Shown: positions 17,612 to 27,300, counted from the stretch's first letter. The stretch: 40,185 bases of DNA from Eximiradius sp. (GCA_937127445.1 CAKZLY010000026.1:1-40185); one strand, 5' to 3'. The notes: generated by a model not told the origin, from the letters alone. Program-made: numbers and translations.

Positions 17612-18337
17612 TTACTGTTCAATGCCTAATAATTCAACTTCAAAAATTAGAACTTCATTAGGACCGATAACACCACCAGCACCATTTTCACCATAGCCAA
17701 GTTCAGGTGGGATGTAAAATTTGTATTTTGAGCCAACTGACATAAGTTGCAAACCTTCAGTCCAGCCTTTAATAACACCATTTAATGGGAATGTTACAGG
17801 CTCGCCTCTATCATAAGAACTATCAAATTTATTACCATTGATTAATGTGCCGGAATAATGAACTTTAACTTTATCAGTTTCTTTTGGCTTTGGTCCATTG
17901 CCTTCTTTTATCACTTCATATTGAAGTCCAGAAACAGTAATTTTTACATTAGGATTGGATTTATTTTTTTCTAAAAATTCTTTAGCCTTTTTAGTATTTT
18001 CAGCTGCTTGCTCTTTTTGCTTTTGCTCGTATTTTGCTTGCAATTTTGTGCTGAAAGACTGAAGTATAGCCATCACTTGTTCGTCATTTAATTGTTTATT
18101 ATTGGAATATAAAGCATCATTCATTCCCATTTTAACTTTCTCCAAATCGAAATACAGCTCGTCTCTTTTTAAGTTATTTCCAATATTGATACCAATTGCA
18201 TAAGCAACAGAATCCTCATAAGTTTTAAGTTCAATACCTACGGGTTGTGTGGAAAGTTTAGGTTTTGAGGGTTTGTTTTGGGCATTCAAAGTGCTCAATA
18301 ACAAAAATGAAGCAATTATAAAAAACAAATAACGCAT
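17612..18337 (-). CDS. FKBP-type peptidyl-prolyl isomerase, exported
   Basis: 241 residues. A signal peptide (RYLFFIIASFLLLSTLNAQ, cleavage near 19) sends it to the periplasm. Residues about 37-115 form an FKBP_N-type helical dimerisation domain (DSVAYAIGINIGNNLKRDEL), followed by a charged KQKEQAAENTKKAKEFL helix. The C-terminal FKBP domain (about 135-240) holds VHYSGTLINGNKFDSSYDRG, FPLNGVIKGWTEGLQLM, GSKYKFYIPPELGYG and LIFEVELLGI, with the active-site aromatic and Asp residues in place. The layout matches Mip/FkpA, which fold proteins after Sec export. It may serve the large exported proteins around it. GGAG precedes the ATG and a promoter candidate lies upstream. Confidence 0.94.
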   Translation of the reverse strand: MRYLFFIIASFLLLSTLNAQNKPSKPKLSTQPVGIELKTYEDSVAYAIGINIGNNLKRDELYFDLEKVKMGMNDALYSNNKQLNDEQVMAILQSFSTKLQAKYEQKQKEQAAENTKKAKEFLEKNKSNPNVKITVSGLQYEVIKEGNGPKPKETDKVKVHYSGTLINGNKFDSSYDRGEPVTFPLNGVIKGWTEGLQLMSVGSKYKFYIPPELGYGENGAGGVIGPNEVLIFEVELLGIEQ

Positions 18338-18371
18338 TTAGAAACTCCGGAAATAATATTAATACAATTAA

Positions 18372-18402
18372 CAAATTTAATGATAAATATCAACTTTATA
18401 AA
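18372..18402 (-). promoter_or_regulatory. Bacteroidota-type promoter candidate for the FKBP gene
   Basis: On the minus strand TTTA (18402-18399), exactly 19 bases and TAAATTTG (18379-18372) match the TTTG / TAnnTTTG pattern with one mismatch. The leader would be about 30 bases. Confidence 0.5.
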
Positions 18403-18473
18403 GAACTATTTTAAAAAGAGATGTATTATGATGATTTATTAGGGGGAAAAATATTAGTTGAAAAAACATAAAA

Positions 18474-18499
18474 ATGAAAAAACAACCTTCTTTTTTCAT
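18474..18499 (-). terminator. Weak terminator candidate after the mini-thioredoxin gene
   Basis: ATGAAAAAA 18474-18482 pairs with TTTTTTCAT 18491-18499 around an eight-base loop, and on the minus strand is followed by TTTT. The stem is AT-rich and so weak, but it is placed right after the stop codon at 18508. Confidence 0.35.
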
Positions 18500-18507
18500 A
18501 GTTGAGC

Positions 18508-18750
18508 CTATAAGTTACTCTCAATAAGTTTTTTACACTCATTAACATTTAGTAGATTACCATAAGCAACTACTTTTTCATTGATAACTAATCCGGGTGT
18601 AGCCATTATGCCATAAGAGATAATTTTATCGAGTTCGGTAATTTTTTCGATTTGAGCATCAATATTCATTTCGTTTACAGCTTGTTGAACATTTTCTTGC
18701 AAACGAACGCATTTAGCACATCCCGGTCCCAACACTTTGATAGAAAGCAT
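18508..18750 (-). CDS. Mini-thioredoxin (redox-active disulfide protein family)
   Basis: 80 residues, one small thioredoxin/glutaredoxin-like fold. GPGCAKCVRL places the redox pair at Cys11 and Cys14, and MATPGLVI supplies the conserved cis-proline loop. The short length and the CxxC near the N-terminus fit the TIGR00412/MTH895-like family, which is often encoded next to UPF0718 permeases. It follows the permease by 15 bases and would be the third gene of the ArsR-controlled unit. A role in reducing a bound substrate or the permease cysteines is possible but not shown by sequence. Confidence 0.9.
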   Translation of the reverse strand: MLSIKVLGPGCAKCVRLQENVQQAVNEMNIDAQIEKITELDKIISYGIMATPGLVINEKVVAYGNLLNVNECKKLIESNL

Positions 18751-18765
18751 AAGATATCTCCAAAA

Positions 18766-20064
18766 TTAAAAAGATAAACCAAAAATATATCCTGTGATAG
18801 TGGACATTACAATGACTAAACTTACAAAAATTATTGTTTTCTTAGTTCCCATAATACTTTTAATTACAAGCATATTAGGTAAAGATAATGCAGGACCAGC
18901 TAACAAAAGTGCAAGTGCAGGACCTTTTCCCATACCACTCCCGAGTAAACCTTGAACAATTGGGACTTCTGTTAAAGTAGCCAAATACATAAAAGCACCA
19001 ACAACTGATGAGAAGAAATTTGCTCCAAGTGAATTTCCACCGACAATGGATGAAATCCACTCCGAAGAGATAATTCCCTCGTTACCAGGACGTCCTAATG
19101 CAAAGCCAGCAATAAGAACACCCCCCAAGAGTAGTGGAGTAATTTGCTTGGTAAAATCCCAGGTTTGGTAGAGCCAATTTTGCATTTCGTCATTGCCTAT
19201 TTTTGTAAGGTAGGTTAGTGCAATAATACCCGCTAAAAATGGAATTAGTGGGTTTCCATAAAAAATAACCGATAAAGCAATAATAGGAATGGCAACTGCA
19301 ACAACTTTTTTAATCTTTACTTCAAACCAAACTACTAAGACAAAGGCAAAAATTGCAGAAAAAATAGATATTATCCACCATTTATTTTCAAATAAAAAAT
19401 AAAAGAACCGTTCATTAGGGCTGGCTTTGCTCCAATTTACGAATACAAGAATTGCTATCATCAAACCAAAATATATAACATTTTGATATAATTTATGCTT
19501 TATTTCAGGTTGTGCAAGTTCTGCCTGTTGAATTGCTTTTTCCTCTTCCTCTTTGCGAAAAATAAGATGCATAATCAATCCAATAACAATGCTAAAGACA
19601 ATTGCACCAATAGCACGAGCAATACCTAACTCAACTCCAATAACTTTCGCTGTTAATATTATTGCAAGAACATTTATCGCAGGACCTGAATATAAAAAAG
19701 TAGTAGCAGGACCTATGCCGGCACCCATTTTGTAAATCCCGGCAAATAATGGCAGAAGAGTGCAAGAACATACAGCTAATATGCTACCGGAAACAGATGC
19801 TACGCCATATGCAAGCACTTTATTAGCCTTTGTCCCTAAATATTTCATTACTGATTGTTGAGAAATAAAAACTCCTATAGCACCCGCAATGAAAAAAGCC
19901 GGGATAAGACAAAAAATCACGTGTTCGCGAGCATACCATTTCGCTAAATATAATGCTTCGAAAATAGCGTTATCAAAACGATGTTCTCCAATTGGAAGGA
20001 AATAAAAACTTAAAAAAACGAGTCCGAGAGTAAGTAGAATTTTACCTTCTTTTTTCCAATCCAT
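18766..20064 (-). CDS. UPF0718 (DUF318/ArsP-related) permease
   Basis: 432 residues with about ten hydrophobic helices in two halves, an inner-membrane protein. The family signature is clear: VCSCTLLPLFAGIYKMGAG (Cys99 and Cys101) and TTFLYSGPAINVLAIILTAK, with the second-half counterpart LTEVPIVQGLLGSGMGKG and ALLLAGPALSLPNML. A charged cytoplasmic segment KEEEEKAIQQAEL at about 171-183 splits the halves. Some relatives (ArsP) export trivalent organoarsenicals, others have unknown substrates; the CSC pair suggests a thiol-reactive or metal ligand but the substrate is not determinable. Its ATG shares one base with the ArsR stop. Confidence 0.9.
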   Translation of the reverse strand: MDWKKEGKILLTLGLVFLSFYFLPIGEHRFDNAIFEALYLAKWYAREHVIFCLIPAFFIAGAIGVFISQQSVMKYLGTKANKVLAYGVASVSGSILAVCSCTLLPLFAGIYKMGAGIGPATTFLYSGPAINVLAIILTAKVIGVELGIARAIGAIVFSIVIGLIMHLIFRKEEEEKAIQQAELAQPEIKHKLYQNVIYFGLMIAILVFVNWSKASPNERFFYFLFENKWWIISIFSAIFAFVLVVWFEVKIKKVVAVAIPIIALSVIFYGNPLIPFLAGIIALTYLTKIGNDEMQNWLYQTWDFTKQITPLLLGGVLIAGFALGRPGNEGIISSEWISSIVGGNSLGANFFSSVVGAFMYLATLTEVPIVQGLLGSGMGKGPALALLLAGPALSLPNMLVIKSIMGTKKTIIFVSLVIVMSTITGYIFGLSF

Positions 20065-20429
20065 TATTTACACCGTCTACTATTTGTTTCTAATTGGATT
20101 ATATTATATCTATTTGCATTTTCAATTTGTGCAATATCCTTTAATAATTGAGGTTCATTTGAAAAATAATTGGAAATTAATTCTAAAACCGTAGAATTAT
20201 ATTCATCAATTTCATCATTGATTTTATAATTTATCCATTTACCTTCTTTTTCATCAATAATGAAACCAGCATTTTTTAAGATTGAAAGATGACTTGAAAT
20301 TGTAGATGTATTTAATCCTAAAATAGAAGTGATTTCACAAACACATAAATGTTTTTGCTTAAGAAGCATTAATATTCTAATCCTATTAGACTCAGATACA
20401 GCTTTCAAAACATCAATTTTTTCCCTCAT
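20064..20429 (-). CDS. ArsR/SmtB family metal-sensing repressor
   Basis: 121 residues, a winged-helix regulator. The recognition helix region reads LGLNTSTISSHLSILKNAGF (about 38-56) and the wing WINYKI. HLCVCEI places Cys29 and Cys31 at the position of the ArsR ELCVCDL site that binds As(III) or Sb(III), so thiophilic metalloid sensing is likely. Further cysteines (RRCK) lie at the end. It heads the unit with the permease and the mini-thioredoxin. A 10-bp inverted repeat overlaps its promoter, so autorepression is expected. Which inducer it uses is inference. Confidence 0.92.
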   Translation of the reverse strand: MREKIDVLKAVSESNRIRILMLLKQKHLCVCEITSILGLNTSTISSHLSILKNAGFIIDEKEGKWINYKINDEIDEYNSTVLELISNYFSNEPQLLKDIAQIENANRYNIIQLETNSRRCK

Positions 20430-20435
20430 TTTTCA

Positions 20436-20465
20436 CATTTTGATATTTTGACAATTATCAAAATG
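20436..20465. promoter_or_regulatory. Inverted-repeat operator of the arsR unit
   Basis: CATTTTGATA 20436-20445 and TATCAAAATG 20456-20465 are perfect 10-bp arms with a 10-base spacer, six bases before the ArsR start. Symmetric ATCAAA-type arms are typical of ArsR/SmtB operators. Confidence 0.72.
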
Positions 20466-20488
20466 AAGATTAATTAAATTCTATCAAA
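20459..20488 (-). promoter_or_regulatory. Promoter candidate of the arsR unit
   Basis: On the minus strand TTTG (20488-20485), 18 bases and TCATTTTG (20466-20459) fit the Bacteroidota pattern with one mismatch. The -7 box lies inside the upstream operator arm, so a bound repressor would block the polymerase. Confidence 0.45.
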
Positions 20489-20535
20489 TAACCAAAGATT
20501 TATACATTAATATTGCACAAATAAATAAAAAAAAA

Positions 20536-20568
20536 AAGAAGCGGCATGCACAAAAGCAGCCGCTTCTT
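20536..20568 (-). terminator. Terminator of the Omp28-like gene
   Basis: GAAGCGGC 20538-20545 pairs with GCCGCTTC 20559-20566, with extra TGC/GCA pairs inside and A/T pairs outside. On the minus strand a long T-run follows (A 20528-20537 on plus). It lies 25 bases after the stop at 20593. Confidence 0.92.
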
Positions 20569-20592
20569 CACACAAAAGAAGTTGATAAAATG

Positions 20593-23367
20593 CTAACGTG
20601 CAATCACAATCGGTAGAGAGGTTCTCTTGCCGTTAATATCACAAATCAAATAATATGTTCCGTTAGGTAAAATTGAGCCATCGAATTTGAAATTATGCGA
20701 ACCGGTCGCAATAGTACCATTAACAATAGATTCAATCTTTTTACCTGAAATATCAACTAAGAAAATTTGAGCATCAACAGGAATATTGTGATTTATTGCC
20801 AATGTTATGTTTGTAGAATTAGCAAACGGATTAGGTCCGACCTTGATTTCGAATAAATTGTTATTATTATCCACGACACTTGTTGGAATATTGCCAATAC
20901 CGCTTAAAGGAATTTCATAATAAGGATTTTCAGGCGTGTTAGCAGTAAATCTTAAAAGTGCGTTGTAAATTTTGTTTGTTTTAGGAGCAAAGCGAATTGT
21001 CATAGTATATTTTCCAGCAGGAGGAATAGAAGAAGGCAATGGATTAGTTAAATTACTAATAATTTCAAAAGCATTATCTAAATTGTCATCAATTCTTAAT
21101 TCAGTAATAACAAGATCTTGAATCCCTGTGTTCTTTATTTCAATTGAAATATCCGAGTATTTATCAGTATCAACAATACCAAAATTAGCGTTTGTAGCTG
21201 ACAATTTTACTCTTGGACCAGTGGCTTCTGGCAATACGCCTGAACCTTTTAGCCCAACAGTGTAAGTTTTATAATTTTTATCATTATTGAAGAATACAAG
21301 TTCACTGAGTGTATAAACTTTTTCTTCCTTTGGAGCAAAACGAATGGTGTAGGTAGTCATACCTTCTGGTTCAACTGTTCGAGCTTCTGGATCTAAAATT
21401 GTAAATACACCATCGGGATCGTTTTGAACTTCAATTTTTGAAATTTTTAAATCAGCATCACCAAAATTATAAACTTCTATTTTAATATCCTTGTGTTCGC
21501 CAATTTTAACAACTTCAAAATCAATATTAGTTAAGTCGGTAACAATTTCAGGTTGCGGAGTTTTTTGTTCACCAACAAACCAACGGAAAGCATTAGAGAG
21601 CAATATTTTTTGAGGAGCAGTGCTTACTGCAACTTCAAGTGGGAAGCCAAAATACACAATTTTCGAACCATTTTGGTTTTCTAAACGAACACCAGCAACT
21701 CTGGAAATATCACTTGGATCTTGGTCATTGTTATAATAACAAACCATTTGAGCAGGACTTCCATTAGGAATCGTAAAGAAATCTGTATAAGGTGTAAACA
21801 GAACATTAGATCTATTAAATTCAGATGTAAAATCACGACCAACAGTATCTGTAGGCAATCCAATAACCCGAAATGGGTAGATGGTATTATTTTGAACCCA
21901 ACCAAGAGTGCCAGCATATTGAATTTTTAGTGTACTAGTGAAAAAGTTGTTAATAGCTGTTTTCATTTCTTGAGGAAGTTGAGGATGTTGCGCAGCGAGA
22001 CCACTTGCATCAGAGAAAACAATTACGTTCTTTCCCTTATTAAGCATATTATTAATAGCATTTATCATATCTGGATAAAGGAAAGCGATTGAACCATAAG
22101 GAGTTGTAGTAGAAAAAATTGCTACATCAAAATCTTCAGGTTTAAAAACAGATGTAATTTCTGATGTAAAAGGAAGCAATGCTGTTTTATCACCATAATT
22201 TGTAGGTGCAAGCACCATCTTGAAAATAGGTGGCCCATACATACTCATCACAGAATTGAAGATTGCGTATTTAACACCTTCTGATAGCAAATACACGCTG
22301 CTAAAAGCACTTTTAGGCAAGTTATACTCTTCCAGAGGAATTGCTCCAAGAGTAATAACACCCAAAGCATTCTCAACCCCAGTTGTAATGGTAGCTTTGA
22401 CCTCAGTTGTGCCACCAGCAGGAATAGTTTCTTCCGCCTTATCTATAGCGACATTCCAATCATCAGGAATAGAGCTCATATCAGGAACAATAACGAAAGC
22501 CGTTTTAACAGGGAAATTATTTGTATTTTTTACCTGGAAAATTTTAGTATATTCTTGCATTTCTGCTACTTTGCTTGCTGGATTAGCAACTGCAATTTGC
22601 AAGGTAAAAGAAGGTTTGTTTTCAATATTAGTTAAATCTGGAATAGGCGTCGAAGCTGCTTGGTAAACTTCTTTATTGCTATCATCTTGAATCCAAACAA
22701 CTACAAAAATCATATTAGGATGCCATTCTGGGTGCAAATTATAAGAAAGATTAAATGATTTAGTTTCGTCTTTGTTAATTTTAAAAGAAGTGCCTTGTGG
22801 GTTTGGGAGCATGTTACGATTTATAAAATAAAAATGTTTTTCCCCGTTGGTACCTGCGTTATCGTAATAGTGATAAGCTTCTACAACAGCAACTCTTAGA
22901 TATAAATCATTCAAGTATTTTCTTGAAGAATGAACCGAGATCGCTAAGTTGCTTGTAATACCTGTTTTAGAACTTTGAATATTAATTGTAAATGGAGAAT
23001 TTTGAGCTGATATTGAATTTACAATATTAGAAAAATTCCCAGGGATAGGCGAACTTTTATACTTATTACCTGAAATTACAAGAGTTGGAACACCCTGCAA
23101 AGAATAATAGCTTGCATAAGTTTGGGCAGCTTCTCCATAATGGTCTTCCATTATGTCTTGCATAAAATTACCGTGAAACGAAATTGGTATTACCTTATCT
23201 AAATTTGATTTTACATAATTATAGTAATCAGGAGCAAGTTGGGCGCAAGGTCCGCAGCTTGCACTTGTAAAATGCTGGAAGAGGACTTTACGAGGAGAAT
23301 CTGCATTTGCAGATGTAAATAGACCAAACAATCCTAATAGGATTGCAAAAGTAAATAATCTTTTCAT
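20593..23367 (-). CDS. Omp28-like thioredoxin-fold protein with ASH/Ig repeats and T9SS sorting domain
   Basis: 924 residues from the ATG at 23367; an in-frame ATG further upstream (23412) would precede the signal peptide, while AAGGAG lies nine bases before the chosen start. Signal peptide 1-22 (KRLFTFAILLGLFGLFTSANA). Residues about 25-260 form an Omp28-type thioredoxin fold with SASCGPCAQL (Cys38, Cys41) and GVPTLVIS carrying the cis-Pro. About 640-740 and 745-840 are two ASH/choice-of-anchor Ig domains (NIDFEVVKIGEHKDIKI, NANFGIVDTDKYSDISI). The end (VGPNPFANSTNITLAI to the last residue) is a T9SS type A sorting domain. So it is a surface or extracellular protein, perhaps with disulfide activity outside the cell. 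Single-gene unit with its own terminator. Confidence 0.92.
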   Translation of the reverse strand: MKRLFTFAILLGLFGLFTSANADSPRKVLFQHFTSASCGPCAQLAPDYYNYVKSNLDKVIPISFHGNFMQDIMEDHYGEAAQTYASYYSLQGVPTLVISGNKYKSSPIPGNFSNIVNSISAQNSPFTINIQSSKTGITSNLAISVHSSRKYLNDLYLRVAVVEAYHYYDNAGTNGEKHFYFINRNMLPNPQGTSFKINKDETKSFNLSYNLHPEWHPNMIFVVVWIQDDSNKEVYQAASTPIPDLTNIENKPSFTLQIAVANPASKVAEMQEYTKIFQVKNTNNFPVKTAFVIVPDMSSIPDDWNVAIDKAEETIPAGGTTEVKATITTGVENALGVITLGAIPLEEYNLPKSAFSSVYLLSEGVKYAIFNSVMSMYGPPIFKMVLAPTNYGDKTALLPFTSEITSVFKPEDFDVAIFSTTTPYGSIAFLYPDMINAINNMLNKGKNVIVFSDASGLAAQHPQLPQEMKTAINNFFTSTLKIQYAGTLGWVQNNTIYPFRVIGLPTDTVGRDFTSEFNRSNVLFTPYTDFFTIPNGSPAQMVCYYNNDQDPSDISRVAGVRLENQNGSKIVYFGFPLEVAVSTAPQKILLSNAFRWFVGEQKTPQPEIVTDLTNIDFEVVKIGEHKDIKIEVYNFGDADLKISKIEVQNDPDGVFTILDPEARTVEPEGMTTYTIRFAPKEEKVYTLSELVFFNNDKNYKTYTVGLKGSGVLPEATGPRVKLSATNANFGIVDTDKYSDISIEIKNTGIQDLVITELRIDDNLDNAFEIISNLTNPLPSSIPPAGKYTMTIRFAPKTNKIYNALLRFTANTPENPYYEIPLSGIGNIPTSVVDNNNNLFEIKVGPNPFANSTNITLAINHNIPVDAQIFLVDISGKKIESIVNGTIATGSHNFKFDGSILPNGTYYLICDINGKRTSLPIVIAR

Positions 23368-23420
23368 AGGAAATTTCTCCTTAAAATTTATAAAATAATA
23401 AACTAAAATCATAAATAAAC

Positions 23421-23442
23421 AAAAACAAGTTGAAAAAACTTG
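23421..23442 (-). terminator. Terminator candidate of the glycosyltransferase operon
   Basis: CAAGTT 23426-23431 pairs with AACTTG 23437-23442 around a five-base loop; on the minus strand it is followed by TTTTTG. Short stem, but it lies in the gap between the glycosyltransferase stop and the next gene. Confidence 0.5.
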
Positions 23443-23509
23443 ACTTATAAAAATTCACTTAAAATTAACAATATTATTGCTAATTAACAAGAATTAATTA
23501 ACATAGTAT

Positions 23510-24364
23510 TTAGAATTCAGTATAGAATACTTCGTCTTTTTGGTATCTGTTTTGTAATCCGTAAGGAGTAAAATAATTACCGGCATTGATCTCTTTTTTC
23601 AGTTCATTGGCTAAATTTTTGTTGCTTCGAAAACCGTTTTTATGAAATGGAGTATGATATAAATGAATTGGAAATTCACGCAGACCAATATTTCTTCCGT
23701 TCAAACCGTATATATAGAGACGTTTTGAAAGATTATCGTCTTCATTTCCCCAACCAATAAATCTTTCGTCATAACCATTAACAGCAAGAAAATCTTCCTT
23801 AATTACGGCTGAAACTCCACCCCTGAATTTTGGTGAAAGCCTTTTATTAGTTTTTCTAAATCTATTGGTAATTGAATAGAATAAATCTTTGAAGTATTGT
23901 CGAACAATCTTAAGCTTTTGTTTGATTGTAATAATTTCGTATTTGCAATTGATAATGCAATCTAATGATATTTTTTCAGTTTGCTTTTGTGTAAGTCTCA
24001 CAGGATAATTAGTAACAAAGCAGTTTCGATTTCCCTGAAAAAAATCATAAATCTTTTTAATATAATTTTTTGTCAAAATTACATCGGAATCAAGAAATAC
24101 AAGAATATCGCTTTTGCTATATAAAACCGCATTGTTCCTGCTTCTGGCAACTCTAAAACCATTAAATTCTTGACGGATGTATTTAATTTTGCAATTGTTT
24201 TGTTCAGAAAAAGATTTCAAAAATTCAATAATATTCTCATCAGAACCATCGTCGCAAATAATAATTTCCTCAGGTTTTACACTCTGATTAATTAAGCTAT
24301 ACAAGCATTTTTCTAAATAGCTAACTCTATTGTGAACGGTGATTATTGCTGCAATGGTTTTCAT
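23510..24364 (-). CDS. Family 2 glycosyltransferase with galactosyltransferase-like C-terminal motif
   Basis: 284 residues from the ATG at 24364, which forms an ATGA overlap with the preceding stop; an ATG two codons earlier (24370) is also possible. The GT-A fold shows IAAIITVHNRVSYLEKCL at the start, ICDDGSDE, and the metal-binding LVFLDSDVIL (DxD type). FRGGVSAVIKEDF and then FIGWGNEDDNLSKRL match the acceptor-binding Glyco_transf_7C motif. It acts in the cytoplasm on nucleotide sugars. The acceptor is unknown; lipopolysaccharide or surface glycan is likely. It is translationally coupled to a T9SS cargo gene, which is notable because T9SS cargo is often anchored through a special LPS. Confidence 0.9.
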   Translation of the reverse strand: MKTIAAIITVHNRVSYLEKCLYSLINQSVKPEEIIICDDGSDENIIEFLKSFSEQNNCKIKYIRQEFNGFRVARSRNNAVLYSKSDILVFLDSDVILTKNYIKKIYDFFQGNRNCFVTNYPVRLTQKQTEKISLDCIINCKYEIITIKQKLKIVRQYFKDLFYSITNRFRKTNKRLSPKFRGGVSAVIKEDFLAVNGYDERFIGWGNEDDNLSKRLYIYGLNGRNIGLREFPIHLYHTPFHKNGFRSNKNLANELKKEINAGNYFTPYGLQNRYQKDEVFYTEF

Positions 24365-27300
24365 CTGCATAAATTGATGATTTTACTTACAAAAACACCA
24401 TCTTCAATAAAGGTAAAAAGATAAATGCCAGTTGCAAACTGATTTTTATCAATCGTATATCTATATTTCCCGGCTTTATTATTCTTTTCGCTAATATTCA
24501 TTAACTGGTTCCCCATCAAATCAAAAATCACTAATTCAAAATTATTGTCCGTAACTTTTGTTATTTCAATTTCGATAGTATTGTAATTTTCAGATATTAG
24601 TTTGATTTCAGGTTTTTCTGAATATTCAATTATCCTACTTTCTGGCAGGCAATTGCTTATTATTTCAACTTCTCCATTTAATTTAGAAATAATAAAATCG
24701 TTTGGGCTAAGAATTTCGACAGAATCAAATGTCAAGTAAGTATTAAATGAATTGCCAAGTAATCCCAAAAATTCGACAACGCAAATTTCGCCATCATTTA
24801 TTAAATTAGCATTATTTGGTGTAATCTCTATTTTTGCAATTCCACTACCAATTTCATTAATTGTCAATTTATTGTAATTATTGACAATGCTACCAGACGG
24901 GGATATTGTTTCAGGATAAAGTATTTTTGGATTATAAAGTAAATTAAATCTTAAACTGTTGATTTCACCTTGCGCTAATTTATTTGTGTCGGTAGAATAT
25001 AATCTAATTGGGATTTTGACTTTTTTGCCTGCTTCAACAAACACTTTTGCTTGTGGTAGCTCAAGAGTTGCATTAATTGTAAGTTTCTTCTTTGGACTAT
25101 TACCTTTAAGAGTAATTATCTCTGAAATTTTGCAAGGAGAAGTAATTAGAATTGAAGCGAATGTCTCTAAATTTTCCTCAAAATCCTCAGGAATATATTT
25201 TATTTCAAATAAAACAGTTTCGCCACTTCGCAAAGAGATTGGGGATGAAGCAGGCGTGACAATCAAAAATCTACTATCAAGGAAACCAACGCCTGAAATA
25301 ACAATGTCGTCATCAGAATTATTTTTAAAACTAAAAGTAAGAACTTCTTCACTTCCTGGCTGGACTATCCCAAAATCAAGTGTTTTTGTTGAAAAAGCGT
25401 AGGATAGGTCAATAACATTAGCATTTACAAGAATTCTGATTGTATCATTACAATCGCCAATAATCAGAGAAATTATAGATGAATGTTGTCCAATTTGATT
25501 AGTTAACAAACGAACTTTTATTGAATTTATCTCTTGAAGAAATTGATTTTCCTGAATATCAAGGGAGAATAAATTGTTTTGATATTCAATTTGTTTTATT
25601 TCAACAGGTGATTTATAATTCAAAATTTGAAGATTAATTTCATTTTCAATTGGAGTTTGACAAAAATATAATGTGCCAAAATCAACGGAATTTACAGAAA
25701 GCTCAGGAATAATACCGCTATATTCGGCAATAATATTTATTGGAAGTGCCATTGAACAAGGCTCGTAGCTTATATTTTCGTTTATGTTTTCCACATTCTC
25801 ATTTAGTTTCAAGTAAATTGAAATATCAGCATTACCAAAAGGCTCAATTTCAATTGGTAAATCTAATATTTGTAGATTGTTTGAAGAGAATTGCTTTAAC
25901 GAGATTCTATCAGGTGATGTATTTTTTATGTTAAGAGTAAAAACTGTGTCGCGGCTACAATTGTCAATTTTTAAATTAATATTTGAGTTAAAATTTATTA
26001 TTGGTTCATATATTTCGGCAACTATATTAATTTTTAGCGTATCATAATTAGTTCCTGTTATTTCTGCTTTATATGGAATATAAAGCGTTGTCTTGTAAAA
26101 GCCAATCTGGTTTGCTATCAATTTGACATTAACTGAAAAACTTTCAAATGGTTTTATCAAGGAAGGAATATTTGGTGTTAAATTAAAATCAATCGCATTT
26201 GAAAATGAAACATTACTTGTAATAATATTTTCATTTCCAATAGCCGTAATGCTCAGTGTTGTGTCGATTTCTAAAGGCAAATCACAATACAGGAATTTTC
26301 CTAAATAGACATCACCATCACCAGCTGACAGAAATGATTTACCAGCATCTTTGTAGCCTTGAATAGATACAAATCTTGTATTGCAAGGAGTTGAAAAAAT
26401 TAATCTACCTTTATATAGTTTGTAATCTGGTGGAGCAAAACGCATTTTAATTTGGATAGATGAGTTGGGAGCGACTGAAATTGGGAAAGAATTTGGTTCG
26501 ATAATTGTATAAGGAACAGGAATAATGAGCATATCCTGATTAATTTCCAGAGCAGAATTGCCTAAATTAGTAAGAGTTATAGTTTGCTCAACAAAATCTT
26601 CATCTTTTGATACAACAAAATTTAAACTTTTAGGATTTACATCAAAGTTATATTCTTTAAAAATAACTGTAACGGTTGGCGATAATCTACCACATTCATT
26701 TTTATTGGTTGCTTCGAAATAATACACTCCACTTGTAGTAATTGAAACATTTTTTTGCCCAACAATCCAAGATAAACCATCCTTATACCAAACAATTTGG
26801 GTTTCCGAAGAAATAATTCCTGCATTTCCCACTAATTTCAGCGTATCACCAATACAGTAATAAATAGTATCATCTTTAAATATTCGTTCTTCTTTTTTCC
26901 CTTTAATTTGAGCTAAATACGGTTTTGGAACGTCAACACCTTCTATAACAATTTCGTTTGAAGTTGTGGAACAATTAATTTCATTGATAATCTTTAGAGC
27001 AATTCTTGAAATGCCACTTGGAACAACAAAAGGAATAGAATCAGTCTTTTGATTTGAAAAAACAACGTTATTATTAAGCCATTGATAAGTGAAATTACCA
27101 GTAGAAACATTAGCTCTGAGGATAACTGTATCGCCTACACAAAAAATATTTTTGCTCGATCCAGAAAGTGAAATTGACGCTGTCCCAGCTGCTGGTGTTT
27201 TTATCTCGGCACGAGCATAATTAGTTTCGTTATAAGAACGTCCACGACCAGTTTCTGATTTATTATCTGTATTATCGCCAGTATTAGAGTAGCGATATGC

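Noticed and set aside
22220-22666. 148-codon plus-strand frame inside the Omp28-like gene
   Set aside because: Shadow of the real gene on the minus strand; no domain, no ribosome site.
23365-23412. Upstream ATG start at 23412 for the Omp28-like gene
   Set aside because: It would put 15 unrelated residues before a good signal peptide; the ATG at 23367 has AAGGAG at proper distance.
24959-25402. 147-codon plus-strand frame inside the 1315-residue cargo gene
   Set aside because: Antisense shadow of repeated Ig-type domains; hydrophobic composition is a by-product of the opposite strand.
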